A stretch of 64,000 nucleotides of DNA from Hymenobacter sp. J193 (GTDB lineage Bacteria > Bacteroidota > Bacteroidia > Cytophagales > Hymenobacteraceae): the NCBI RefSeq assembly GCF_024700075.1, contig NZ_JAJONE010000001.1:3743001-3807000 (forward strand), written 5' to 3'. Below the pieces are notes generated by a model, which saw only the letters and a list, made by a program, of their open reading frames with translations, did no database searches and had not been told where the DNA came from. Positions within the stretch are counted from its first letter, which is position 1; the number at the start of each line of letters is the position of its first letter. Positions 43,751 through 51,784 of the stretch are shown here, one piece after another. A program made the position numbers and the translations under genes.

Positions 43751-43902
43751 GAGCGTGTTTGGGAATTTGAAAAGAACGTCATGCTGAGCCTGCCGAAGCA
43801 TCTCTACCGCTTCGTTTGGGGCTTTTTCAACGAAGCGGTAGAGATGCTTCGGCAGGCTCAGCATGACAGAAACGACGTTTTCATAAATTCCCAAACACGC
43901 TC
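43751..43902. mobile_element. MITE with IS5-family ends and an R3 palindromic core
   Basis: A 152-bp element with the same ends as the neighbouring IS: GAGCGTGTTTGGGAATTT at 43751-43768 and its exact complement at 43885-43902 (18 bp perfect). It is flanked by TTA on both sides (43748-43750 and 43903-43905), a 3-bp target duplication like that of the IS. The interior is a copy of palindrome family R3 (43778-43867). No coding capacity. Almost certainly moved by the transposase of the adjacent IS type. Confidence 0.9.
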
Positions 43903-43910
43903 TTAGCTTA

Positions 43911-44768
43911 GAGCGTGTTTGGGAATTGGGTAGGGCAGTAAACAGAAACGAGTCAGTAAGTTGCCGGGGGAGTTCCAAGGCTCCTTCCTGCTTATGGTTG
44001 AGTGCTATCAACCCCTTACTGACTCGCAGTGGCAAGTTATTGAGTTGCTACTGCCCGTGCACCGGCGACGGCGCTTGTGCTTGCGCCACGTGTTCAACGC
44101 CTTGCTCTATGTGTGCCGCACGGGCTGCCAATGGCGGGCACTGCCACGCCAGTTTCCGCCCTGGACAGCGGTCTACTATTACTTCTACCGCTGGCAACGT
44201 CTGGGCCTGTGGCAGCAGCTCAACACGGTCGTCAACGCCCTGGATCGGGTCGCGCACGGCCGCGAACCCACCCCGGCGCTGGCCTGCGTGGACAGCCAGA
44301 GCGTGAAGCTGGCCCCGCGCATTTACGAACACCGCGGCCTGGACGCACATAAGCTCATCAACGGCCGCAAACGCCAAGTTCTAGTCGATTCTGGCGGACG
44401 CATCTGGGCTGCGCATGTACACGCGGCCCACCGCCATGACAGTACCGGGGCTTTGGCCCTGTTGCCGCACCGCCCCTGGTGGGCGCGGCGCCTGCAGCGG
44501 GTGCTCACCGATGCCGCCTACCGCGGGCGCTTTGCGCGCCATCTGCTGAGCTTAGGCCTGGTCCAGCAGATCAGTAGTCGGCCGCCCACGCAGCGCGGCT
44601 TCGTGCCACTGGCCCGGCGCTGGGTCGTCGAGCGCACCTTCGCCTGGCTGGCCTGCTTTCGCCGGGTCGTCGTCGATTACGAATTTACCCCCGCTAGCCA
44701 TGTCACTTGGTTACTGCTAGCCAACATCACCATGGCGCTCAATCGGGCTTGAATTCCCAAACACGCTC
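43911..44768 (+). mobile_element. IS5-family insertion sequence, copy 2 (858 bp)
   Basis: Perfect 17-bp ends (GAGCGTGTTTGGGAATT at 43911-43927 and its complement at 44752-44768) flanked by TTA direct repeats (43908-43910 and 44769-44771). It has the same length, ends and transposase location as copy 1 at 8831. It begins only 5 bp after the MITE target duplication. Confidence 0.93.
43994..44752 (+). CDS. IS5-family transposase (DDE), copy 2
   Basis: A 252-aa intact transposase, the same length as copy 1. The DDE residues are in ACVDSQSVK, VLTDAAYRG and WVVERTFAW. I start at the ATG at 43994 (MVECYQPLTD), matching copy 1; the frame is open to 43961. The stop overlaps the first base of the right inverted repeat. 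The differences from copy 1 are spread out and conservative, so both enzymes could be active and could act on each other's ends and on the MITE. Confidence 0.93.
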   Translation: MVECYQPLTDSQWQVIELLLPVHRRRRLCLRHVFNALLYVCRTGCQWRALPRQFPPWTAVYYYFYRWQRLGLWQQLNTVVNALDRVAHGREPTPALACVDSQSVKLAPRIYEHRGLDAHKLINGRKRQVLVDSGGRIWAAHVHAAHRHDSTGALALLPHRPWWARRLQRVLTDAAYRGRFARHLLSLGLVQQISSRPPTQRGFVPLARRWVVERTFAWLACFRRVVVDYEFTPASHVTWLLLANITMALNRA

Positions 44769-44788
44769 TTATAAAGCTGTCCATTGAA

Positions 44789-45598
44789 TTAAAACCAGTA
44801 ATACTCCCGCAGCTCAAACCCCTCCGCCTGCTGGCGCGCGGCCAGCTCCTGCAGCAGGTAGTACTTGTGAAAATGGCCCACCAGCACCACAATGCGCCGG
44901 GCCCGGTGCTGCCGGATGTGGGTGAGAATGTGGGCCGCCATAGCTTGATTGCGCACGTCCCAGAAGTCGGCGTTCAGCTGGTAGAAGGCGTGGTAGTCAG
45001 CCAGCTCGGGGCGGGCCTGCACCACGGCGTTCAGCTCCTGGTACTGCCAGTGCTGCCGCCGGGCTACCAGCGCGTACACGGCGGGCTGATTGATGGCGTA
45101 GGGCGTGCGGGTGGAGGTGCGGTTGGCCGAGTCGGTGAGCTGGTAGTACCGGTCGAGGATGGTGCCCTGGGCCGGGGTGAGGCGGCGCTGCTTGTAGAGG
45201 CCGTCGAGCAAAGCCAGCACTTCGCCGGGCAAGGTGAGCAGGCCGTGCCGGCGGTGGTAGTCGTTGCGGCCTTCGTAGTCGAAGGGGCGCATGGGCACGG
45301 GGTGCTGCTGCCGGTAGAGGGCCACGCCGAGGGCTTCGTTTTCGCGGGAAGGGCGCCGGAGCTCAAAGTCCGGGGTGAAAAACGAGCTGTCCAGCTCCAC
45401 CAGAATCAGGTCGGGCTGCACGCGCTGCAGAATGCGGGCCACCGAATCGGGGGTGAAGCGGCGGGTGGCTTTGTGCACCGTGCCCACGATGACGACCTGC
45501 GTGGGCGGCGCGGCCGGGCCGATGCTTTCAGGGGTTTGCGCCACTGCTTCCCAGCCCAGGAGCAAGCCAAACAGTAGCCACAGCCATAGGTTCTTCAT
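44789..45598 (-). CDS. TraB/ChaN-like exported protein (DUF5694 type)
   Basis: A 269-aa protein with signal peptide MKNLWLWLLFGLLLGWEAVAQ. The Tiki/TraB-like fold signatures are present: VVIVGTVHKATRR (GxxH at the first strand), LILVELDSSFF (acidic after the second), and a C-terminal VVLVGHFHKYYLLQEL (GxxH). Such proteins are membrane-associated metal-dependent peptidases or hydrolases in some cases. The domain spans the whole mature protein. It lies just outside the right end of IS copy 2 (stop 20 bp away) and is undamaged. Substrate unknown. Confidence 0.8.
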   Translation of the reverse strand: MKNLWLWLLFGLLLGWEAVAQTPESIGPAAPPTQVVIVGTVHKATRRFTPDSVARILQRVQPDLILVELDSSFFTPDFELRRPSRENEALGVALYRQQHPVPMRPFDYEGRNDYHRRHGLLTLPGEVLALLDGLYKQRRLTPAQGTILDRYYQLTDSANRTSTRTPYAINQPAVYALVARRQHWQYQELNAVVQARPELADYHAFYQLNADFWDVRNQAMAAHILTHIRQHRARRIVVLVGHFHKYYLLQELAARQQAEGFELREYYWF

Positions 45599-45726
45599 AG
45601 GGGATAGGGGAGGAAGCTACAAGAAACGCACATTCGGCGCCACGTCCAAGCGCCGAAGCCACGGCGGCAGCGGCTGAGTGAAAGCTAGCTACTCGTCGCG
45701 CAGTGCTGGGCGAATAATGCCAGGGT

Positions 45727-45817
45727 GTGTAGAGACGCGACACTTCACGTCTCGTCGTCCGCGCAATTCCAACGATTGTCGTTCAACGAGGAGACGCGAA
45801 GTGTCGCGTCTTTACAC
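45727..45817. repeat. Palindromic repeat, family R2, copy 1
   Basis: Arms GTGTAGAGACGCGACACTTC... at 45727-45754 and the near-complement at 45790-45817, with each arm a self-hairpin (GAGACGCGA against TCGCGTCTC type). It lies in the 329-bp gap (45599-45927) between the divergent TraB-like and HU-like genes, where nothing else was seen. A second copy with a different arm is at 48910. Confidence 0.85.
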
Positions 45818-45927
45818 TTATGCGCATCTCACTGGGTAAAGATGATAACCCCGTGTACTTCAGCCCGGGTCCTGATGCGGCGTGCGCCCGGAAGCAGCAT
45901 ATTTGCTGGGAACAATACTCTGCCGCT

Positions 45928-46635
45928 ATGGACATTGCCTACTCCCTCGTCGACAACAAGCTGACTGCCGGCCCGCACGACCGGCGGGCCCAGGTGCATA
46001 TCACGGGCACCGCTACCATCGAAGACCTGGCTGCCGACATCGTGCGGCCCGGCTCCACCATCACCAGGGCCGAGTTTCTGGCCATGTACGAGGAGCTGAA
46101 AACGGCCGTCATCCGGAGGGCCCAGCGCGGCGAAAACGTGGTAACCGACCTGTTCGTGGTGCGCCCCAGCCTCACCGGCTCCTGGCCCGATGCCCAGGAT
46201 GCCTTCGACCCGGAGCGCCACCAGGGCCGCCTGCGCCTGTCGGCTGGCACCGCCCTGCGCCGGGCCGAAACCGAGCTGCGCTTCGTGCAGGTGCGGGCCG
46301 TGAGCCAGAGTGAGCCGCGCCCCGAGCAGGTGGAGGACCTGCTCACCGAGGCTGTCAACACCAGCCTCCGACCCGGCACTACGGCCCAACTGCGCGGCGC
46401 CAATCTCAAGCACAACCCCACCGACCCCACCCAGGGCGTGTTTCTGGTGCCCGCCACCGGCGCCGGCACTCCCGCCCGCCTGGAGCGCATCCTGAAGAAC
46501 ACGCCCTCCGAGCAGCTATTTCTGGTGCCACCCATGTTCCCGGCCGGTTCCTACCGGCTGGAGGTACGCATCAAGCTACGTGGTGGCAATAACCTGCGCA
46601 CGGGCACCTTGCCCGCAGCCATTACCATCGAGTGA
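45928..46635 (+). CDS. HU-like DNA-binding domain plus DUF4469 protein
   Basis: A 235-aa protein typical of Bacteroidota. Residues 1-120 are the divergent HU-type DNA-binding domain (MDIAYSLVDNKLTAGPHDRRAQV, TATIEDLAADIV, TRAEFLAMYEELKTAV, GENVVTDLFVVRPSLTGSW), and 135-235 are a DUF4469 Ig-like domain (LRPGTTAQLRGANLKHNPTDPTQGVFLVP, FPAGSYRLEVRIKLRG). The role is probably chromosome structuring or repression; it has no enzyme motif. The ATG at 45928 is the family start; the frame is open to 45820 but that part overlaps repeat R2. The 22-bp array B begins 24 bp after the stop. Confidence 0.85.
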   Translation: MDIAYSLVDNKLTAGPHDRRAQVHITGTATIEDLAADIVRPGSTITRAEFLAMYEELKTAVIRRAQRGENVVTDLFVVRPSLTGSWPDAQDAFDPERHQGRLRLSAGTALRRAETELRFVQVRAVSQSEPRPEQVEDLLTEAVNTSLRPGTTAQLRGANLKHNPTDPTQGVFLVPATGAGTPARLERILKNTPSEQLFLVPPMFPAGSYRLEVRIKLRGGNNLRTGTLPAAITIE

Positions 46636-46659
46636 ACGATACTCTTGCTCCAGATTCCG

Positions 46660-46766
46660 AATGTTCAGTAATGACATTTCAAATGTCGTTACTGAACATT
46701 CGGAATGTCGTTACTGAACATTCGAAATGTCGTTACTGAACATTTAGAATGTCGTTACTGGACATT
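46660..46766. repeat. 22-bp period array B (five units)
   Basis: Five 19-bp modules start at 46660, 46682, 46704, 46726 and 46748, an exact 22-bp period with 3-bp linkers. Units 2-4 are identical (AATGTCGTTACTGAACATT), unit 5 differs by one base and unit 1 is the inverse orientation with one change. It begins 24 bp after the HU/DUF4469 stop. The remaining gap up to 46926 holds no gene. Confidence 0.92.
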
Positions 46767-46926
46767 CGGTGTGTGGAGCAAGTACATGCCGATGCCGACG
46801 AGAGCAGGCCGGAAGAAGACAGGTAGGGAAGGGTGTCCGATTCGGCTATTTCCAGCCAGCCTCCCCGGTGGGTGCTATGGGGTCAGGCCTATCGTATCAA
46901 GTTTGAAACCCGCACTAGCGGAATGC

Positions 46927-47466
46927 TTATATCCGTTGATGCACGACATCAATGCGGCAGCCCAACCGGCTTTCAAGTTCTTCTATGAAGCTAACTTGAA
47001 AGTCAGGCCAGTTCCAAAACCGGAACCCAAGGTTGCTAAAACCCCACGCTGGCGAAAAGGCGTAGGAATGGATAGGATGACTGGTTTCGCAGTGGGGACA
47101 GGTAATGGTTTCCGTTTCCCCTTCCGCCCAAGAACCGAGGAAGCTTAAATCAGTGTTGCTACTATCGGTACCACAGTGAGGGCAGATGATTTCTTCCAGG
47201 CCATTGCTGCCACTATCAAAAATCTGTCGGTTGGTAATCAGTTCCAGGCCACTAACCTGTAGATCTGATAGCCGCTCAGGAATTCGCACCACAGATGCTG
47301 CGCCCGATGCTCTGGCGTATCCCCCAACTGAGCCAAGTACACAGTCAGAAATTTCTGGCTCAACTACCTGCAGATCTACCAGCCACTTCAGAATAAAAGC
47401 GGCCTGCACTTTGGGCTCGGCATAAATAGCGCATCTTGGCACAAGCGTGATGTTCGTATCGCTCAT
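46927..47466 (-). CDS. Hypothetical zinc-ribbon protein
   Basis: A 179-aa cytosolic protein. Two CPHC motifs (EEIICPHCGTD near residue 100 and ETITCPHCETS near 125) form a four-Cys zinc ribbon. The N-terminus (MSDTNITLVPRCAIYAE) starts an unassigned alpha/beta region and the C-terminus (WPDFQVSFIEELESRLGCRIDVVHQRI) looks like a small domain. No enzyme motif or family that I can name. The start at 47466 is 8 bp after the M28 gene stop (47475), both on the minus strand, so this is probably the second gene of that operon. Composition is slightly more AT-rich than the peptidase. Confidence 0.75.
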   Translation of the reverse strand: MSDTNITLVPRCAIYAEPKVQAAFILKWLVDLQVVEPEISDCVLGSVGGYARASGAASVVRIPERLSDLQVSGLELITNRQIFDSGSNGLEEIICPHCGTDSSNTDLSFLGSWAEGETETITCPHCETSHPIHSYAFSPAWGFSNLGFRFWNWPDFQVSFIEELESRLGCRIDVVHQRI

Positions 47467-47474
47467 AACCTTCC

Positions 47475-48833
47475 TTACCGCACCGGCTTGGGCAGCACGG
47501 GCAGGCTCTCGTGGCCCTCGGCATCCACGGCTACCACCCCGAAGATATAGTTGTCTTTGCTGTGAGGCAGGTCGGCTTTGGTATCCGTCACGAAGAACTT
47601 CTGCTGCCACTCGGGGGCGCTGGTTTCGCGCATGAGCACGTAGTAGCCAGCCGGCCGCTCGCCGGCTTTGGGCGCTTCCCACTGCAGCTGGGTGCGGTTG
47701 GTGAGCTGGGCCGTGAGCACGCCCACGCTTTCGGGTGCGGCCGGGGCCAGGGCCAGGGAAGCCAGGGTGGCCAGGTTCACGCCGGTATTTTTGCGCAGGT
47801 AGGCAAAGTCCATGTACTTGGCGTAGTCGCCGTACTCGGCGCCGTTTTCCTGGCGCAAATCCTGGTGCTGGTGGCGGAAGTCCTCGTTCATTTCCGAGAA
47901 GCGCACCGCCGTAAAGCCCTCCTGGTTGAAGGGCGTATGGTCGCCGCCGCGCAGAAACCGGTCGGGGCGGTATTCCAGCACCACCTCGTGGCCGGGCACG
48001 TACTGCTGGCAGGCCGTGCGGGTGTAGCGGGCCAGGTTGCGGGAGGGCGAGTCGTTTTCCGACGACAGCGTGCGGCGTACCCTGGCTTCCTCGGGCGTTT
48101 CGGTGGCGGGCACCCCCTCGCTGAACACGCGCAGGCGCTTATCGTCCTTCAGGTCGGGGTCGTGGCCCTGGGAGCTGCCCATGATGTCGTTGTTGAGCAT
48201 GGCTACCAGCTGCCAGCCCTCAGCCTTGGCGCGCTTGGCCAGGTGGGTGGAGCCGTAAAGGCCCTGCTCTTCGCCCTGCACCGCCACGAAGATGATGGTA
48301 GCCGGAAACTGCTGCTTGCTCATCACCCGGGCCAGCTCCATCACCGCCACCGTGCCCGAGCCGTCGTCGTTGGCCCCGGGCGCGTCGGCGGTAGCGTTCA
48401 TCACGTCCGTCACCCGCGAGTCGATGTGCCCGCTTACGATGAATACGCGCTTGTCGGTGGGGTCGGTGCCGGGCAGGGTAGCCATGACGTTGGCCATGAG
48501 CACCGGCCGGTTGATGCGGCGGCCGTCGGGCTTGATGGTGAAGGTATCCTGCGTTACTTTCAGGCGGCCCCCGCTGGCTTTGCTGTACCGTTGGAACTCA
48601 TCCTCTACCCAGCGCCGGGCCGCCCCAATGCCGCGCTTCTTGCTCTTCGTGTCGGAAAGCGTGTGCCGGGTGCCGAAGCTCACGAGCTTATCGATATCCT
48701 CGCGCAGGTTTTTCTCCGATACCTCTTCCACCATCCGGCGGATCAGTGGGTCGGGGGTGGTAGCGGGCTGATTCTGGGCCAAAGCGGGGGCAGACAAGCC
48801 GAGGCCGAGCAGGAGTAGAAACGAACGGGGCAT
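47475..48833 (-). CDS. M28-family zinc peptidase with C-terminal Fn3-like domain
   Basis: A 452-aa exported peptidase. Signal peptide (MPRSFLLLLGLGLSAPALAQ), then the M28 catalytic domain with the two-zinc ligands: VSGHIDSR (His), PGANDDGSG (Asp), VQGEEQGLYG (Glu pair), AMLNNDIMG (Asp) and RGGDHTPFNQEG (His). A C-terminal beta-sandwich (about 365-452, LTNRTQLQWEAP, GYYVLMRETSAP) resembles fibronectin type III. The family removes N-terminal amino acids from peptides in the periplasm. The start at 48833 is set by the signal peptide; the longer frame to 49277 crosses repeat R2 and the KAS gene end. Confidence 0.9.
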   Translation of the reverse strand: MPRSFLLLLGLGLSAPALAQNQPATTPDPLIRRMVEEVSEKNLREDIDKLVSFGTRHTLSDTKSKKRGIGAARRWVEDEFQRYSKASGGRLKVTQDTFTIKPDGRRINRPVLMANVMATLPGTDPTDKRVFIVSGHIDSRVTDVMNATADAPGANDDGSGTVAVMELARVMSKQQFPATIIFVAVQGEEQGLYGSTHLAKRAKAEGWQLVAMLNNDIMGSSQGHDPDLKDDKRLRVFSEGVPATETPEEARVRRTLSSENDSPSRNLARYTRTACQQYVPGHEVVLEYRPDRFLRGGDHTPFNQEGFTAVRFSEMNEDFRHQHQDLRQENGAEYGDYAKYMDFAYLRKNTGVNLATLASLALAPAAPESVGVLTAQLTNRTQLQWEAPKAGERPAGYYVLMRETSAPEWQQKFFVTDTKADLPHSKDNYIFGVVAVDAEGHESLPVLPKPVR

Positions 48834-48909
48834 AGAAAGCAGGTTGAAAACAGGGTAGGGACGCGGGTTAGCAGGGTGTTGTTGCGGATGTATGCCTGAC
48901 AGCCCGCTG

Positions 48910-49044
48910 TAGAGACGCATACTTGCGTCTCCCCGTTGAACGACCGGGACCACGCCGCCATCATCAGCCACGAGGTGCCGAATAAACAACATCAGCAACC
49001 AAAGGTCAGCGGCGCTAACGGGGAGACGCAAGTATGCGTCTCTA
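48910..49044. repeat. Palindromic repeat, family R2, copy 2
   Basis: A perfect 28-bp inverted repeat: 48910-48937 and 49017-49044 (starting TAGAGACGCATACTTGCG and ending in its complement). Each arm is also a hairpin (GAGACGCA against TGCGTCTC). It lies between the beta-ketoacyl synthase 3' end and the M28 peptidase start, both on the minus strand. Confidence 0.9.
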
Positions 49045-49069
49045 CCGCCAATCGGCACTGTCTGTAAAG

Positions 49070-50307
49070 CTACCCGGGCAGCAAGCTCACCACCACGCTG
49101 GCCGCGTTGCCGCCGAAGCCGGCCGCATTTACCAGGATGCGGCGGATGAGTTTCGGGGAGGCGGCAGCCAGGTCGGAAGCAAACGGCGCTGCCGGCCACT
49201 GCTGGGTTTCGAGCACGTGCAGGGCATAGTCCAAACTCAGCGCGGCGGAGGCCCCCAGTGTGTGGCCTACTAGCCACTTGTTGGACAGCAGGGGCGGCAG
49301 GTTCTCGCCGAGGATGGCCCGCAAGGCCGCCCGCTCCGCCGCGTCGCCGGCCGGGGTGCCGGGGCTGTGCAGAACCACCGCATCGATGTCGGCGGGCAGG
49401 GCGCGGGCCTGCTCTAGGGCGTGGCGGATGGCCTGCTGAAAGTGCTGCCCCTCGGGCGAGAGGCCGGTTTTGCTGCCCAGGGCCTCAAAGCCAAACCCGA
49501 CGCCTTCCAGCACTGGCAGCACCGGCCGGCCCGCCGCTTCCCAGGCCGCGCCACTCAGCTTTTCCAATGCGAATACAGCCGCCCCCTCACCCAGCACGAA
49601 GGTAGACGGCCGCCCCGCACCCGGTCGGCAGGGCCAGTCGGCGGCCGCGAAGGGCGAGTAGATGCCAATGGCTCGCATCTGGGCCAGGGTGAAGCTAGTG
49701 AGCGGGGCCTCGGTGCCGCCAGCCAGAAACCGCTCGGCCATGCCCGCCCGTAGCCAGGCCACCGCATTGCCCAGCGCCTGAAACGCGCTGCTGCAGGTGC
49801 TGGAATGGCTCAGAGCTGCGCCGCCCGCGCTACCAGCCTCAAAGGCTACCCAGCTGGCTACGTTGCCCAGCGTGGTGAGGGGGAGGCAGCGGCCGGTACG
49901 CTGCCTTCGCTCAAAAACTCCGCGTGAAACTGCTCCAGCCGCCCCGTCGCGCCCCGGCTGCTGCCGATGCTCACGGCGAGGTGGTGGTTTGTTTCTGGTT
50001 TCTGGTTTCTGGTTTCTGGTTCGTTGGACTGGCTTAGGCCCGGTGTCCAGCCTGCCGCAGCGGTAGCCTGGCGAGCGGCCAGCAGGGCCAGTAGCACTGT
50101 GCGGTCGAGCTGGCGGTAGGCCGGGTGACTGGCGCGCAGGTCTGCCAGGGCTACTTCGGCCGCAACAGGCAGGGCCGCTACGGGCAGGCCGTTCAGGTGC
50201 GTGGTAAAGGGCGAAGCCAGCGGCCCGGACCATGCCGCTGGCATGCCCAGGGCCGACACCCGGCCCCGGCCCCGAATGACAATCATATCGGTGGAGGTGC
50301 TAGTCAT
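49070..50307 (-). pseudogene. Beta-ketoacyl synthase of the biotin cluster, frameshifted
   Basis: A KAS II-like condensing enzyme encoded in two frames. The N-terminal part (MTSTSTDMIVIRGRGRVSAL to SIGSSRGATGRLEQFHAEFLSEGSVPA) runs from the ATG at 50307; the rest (PLTTLGNVASWVAFEAG onward) is in the next frame. One extra C in the run at 49879-49883 (G on the plus strand) would join them. The active-site Cys (SSTCSSAFQAL), first His region (VVLHSPGTPAGDA) and second His (LVGHTLGASAAL) are all present. A tandem 7-bp repeat (4 units, 49992-50019) encodes an odd Asn/Pro/Glu-rich insertion. It overlaps bioA by 8 bp, so it belongs to the operon and may build the pimelate chain. Confidence 0.82.
49992..50019. 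repeat. Four tandem 7-bp units inside the beta-ketoacyl synthase gene
   Basis: TTTCTGG repeated four times without change at 49992, 49999, 50006 and 50013. Because 7 is not a multiple of 3, gain or loss of a unit would shift the reading frame. Confidence 0.9.
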
Positions 50308-51625
50308 GCAGATACTCGGGCAGGGTAGGAGCGGGCAGGAAGTCGAGCACCAACGCGCGCATCCGGCGCAGCACGGCGTAAAGCAGCTCCAGTTCCTCGT
50401 TGGTGGTGCAGTAGGGCGGCAGTAGGTACACCACGTTGCCCAAGGGGCGCAGCACCACGTGGTTGTCGATGGCCAGCTGGTAGAAGGCGTCGCGCAGGCG
50501 GCTGAAGTAGCTGGTGCCCTCGCCGGGGTCGTACTCCACGGCCAAAATGGTGCCTTGGTGCCGCACCTGCCGGATGCCGGCCTGGCCTTCGATTTCCTGG
50601 CGGAAGGCGGCGTGGGCATCGGCAATGCGCTGGCGCTGGTGGGTGCAGGCTTCGGCGCTGGTAAGCTCCAGGCTAGCCAGAGCGGCGGCGCAGGCCACGG
50701 GGTTGGCCGTGTAGGAGTGGCCGTGAAACAAGGCCTTCATCTTATCGTCGCTCAGGAACGCTGCGTAGATCGGGGCGGCGCAGGTAGTGAGGCCCATAGC
50801 CAGGGTGCCGCCCGTGAGGCCCTTGGAAAAGCACATGATATCGGGTTGCTCCCGGGGCAGCAGCGCACTGGCGAAGAGCGGACCGGTACGCCCGAAGCCC
50901 GTCATCACCTCATCGGCAATGCAGAGCACCCCGCGCTGGTGGCAGCGGTGCACCAGCTCATCCAGCACTTCGGGCGCGTACATCACCATGCCCGCCGTGC
51001 CCAGCACCAGCGGCTCGAAGATAAAGCCGGCCACGTCGGGGCGGGTCAGTAATATATCCAGCTGGCTTAGCACCTCTTGCTCGTGGCCGGGAACCGGCAC
51101 GTCGAGGAACTCCACGTCGAAGAGCAGGGGCCAGAAGGGCTGGGTGAAGGCGCCGCGGCTGCTCACGGCCATAGCCCCGAACGTGTCGCCATGGTAGGAG
51201 TTTCGGAAGCAGAGGAAGGTGCGGCGCTCCGGCTGGCCCAGGTTGTGGAAGTACTGCAGCACCATCTTCAGGGCCACTTCCACGGCCGTAGAGCCGTTGT
51301 CGGAATAGAAGACGCGGGCCTGATTCTGGGGCAGCAAGGCCAGCAGCTGCTCGGCCAGCTCCACGGCGGCGGGGTGGGTGAAGCCGGCAAACAGCACGTG
51401 CTCCAGGGTGCGGAGCTGCTCGCTCACGCGCTCGGCAATGTGGGGGTGGGCATGACCGTGCAGATTTACCCACCAGGAAGAAATGCCGTCGAGGTAGCGC
51501 GTGCCGTCTTCGGCAATCAGCCAGCTGCCTTCCCCGCGCACGATGGGCACGGGCAGGGGGGCGGTTTGCATCTGGGTGTAGGGGTGCCACAATACAGCGT
51601 GGTCCCGTTCGGCGAGGGTAGGCAT
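50300..51625 (-). CDS. bioA: Adenosylmethionine-8-amino-7-oxononanoate aminotransferase
   Basis: A 441-aa class III PLP aminotransferase that converts KAPA to DAPA with AdoMet as amino donor. Motifs: HPYTQM (typical BioA start), ISSWWVNLHGHAHP, FYSDNGSTAVEVALKM, a PLP region with IADEVMTGFGRTG, MCFSKGLTGGTLAMGL with the PLP-binding Lys, and FHGHSYTANPVACAAAL. The length is normal. A TACCTTTG string (-7 consensus) at 51630-51637 lies only 4 bp before the ATG, so the transcript could have almost no leader. bioD lies 159 bp upstream and the KAS overlaps its end by 8 bp, all on the minus strand. Confidence 0.95.
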   Translation of the reverse strand: MPTLAERDHAVLWHPYTQMQTAPLPVPIVRGEGSWLIAEDGTRYLDGISSWWVNLHGHAHPHIAERVSEQLRTLEHVLFAGFTHPAAVELAEQLLALLPQNQARVFYSDNGSTAVEVALKMVLQYFHNLGQPERRTFLCFRNSYHGDTFGAMAVSSRGAFTQPFWPLLFDVEFLDVPVPGHEQEVLSQLDILLTRPDVAGFIFEPLVLGTAGMVMYAPEVLDELVHRCHQRGVLCIADEVMTGFGRTGPLFASALLPREQPDIMCFSKGLTGGTLAMGLTTCAAPIYAAFLSDDKMKALFHGHSYTANPVACAAALASLELTSAEACTHQRQRIADAHAAFRQEIEGQAGIRQVRHQGTILAVEYDPGEGTSYFSRLRDAFYQLAIDNHVVLRPLGNVVYLLPPYCTTNEELELLYAVLRRMRALVLDFLPAPTLPEYLHD

Positions 51626-51668
51626 GGGGCAAAGGTAGGGCCGGGCCGGCCTAAGGTGGCGCAGGCGA

Positions 51669-51771
51669 CTTTAGCCCGTAGAAGGCGCCGAAGAAACGCC
51701 GAGGCCACAGAGGTTATTAAGCTGCGCCGAAAGCCCTCTGCGTAAACTTCAGCGTCCTCTGCGGGCTAAAG
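51669..51771. repeat. Weak inverted repeat between bioD and bioA
   Basis: CTTTAGCCCG (51669-51678) is complementary to CGGGCTAAAG (51762-51771), enclosing a segment with GCCACAGAGG and CCTCTGCG strings. It may be another dispersed repeat type. No gene seen. Confidence 0.45.
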
Positions 51772-51784
51772 AAGTCCGGTCAGC

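Noticed and set aside
43715..43906. 63-aa plus-strand frame inside the MITE
   Set aside because: It is made of MITE ends and the R3 palindrome, not a coding gene.
26530..46766. 22-bp arrays as CRISPR arrays
   Set aside because: No unique spacers, unit period too short, some units inverted and no cas genes.
46705..47148. 147-aa plus-strand frame starting in array B
   Set aside because: Its first part is the repeat array and its second part is the antisense of the zinc-ribbon gene.
47511..48818. 435-aa plus-strand frame opposite the M28 peptidase
   Set aside because: Shadow frame; the peptidase has all zinc ligands on the other strand.
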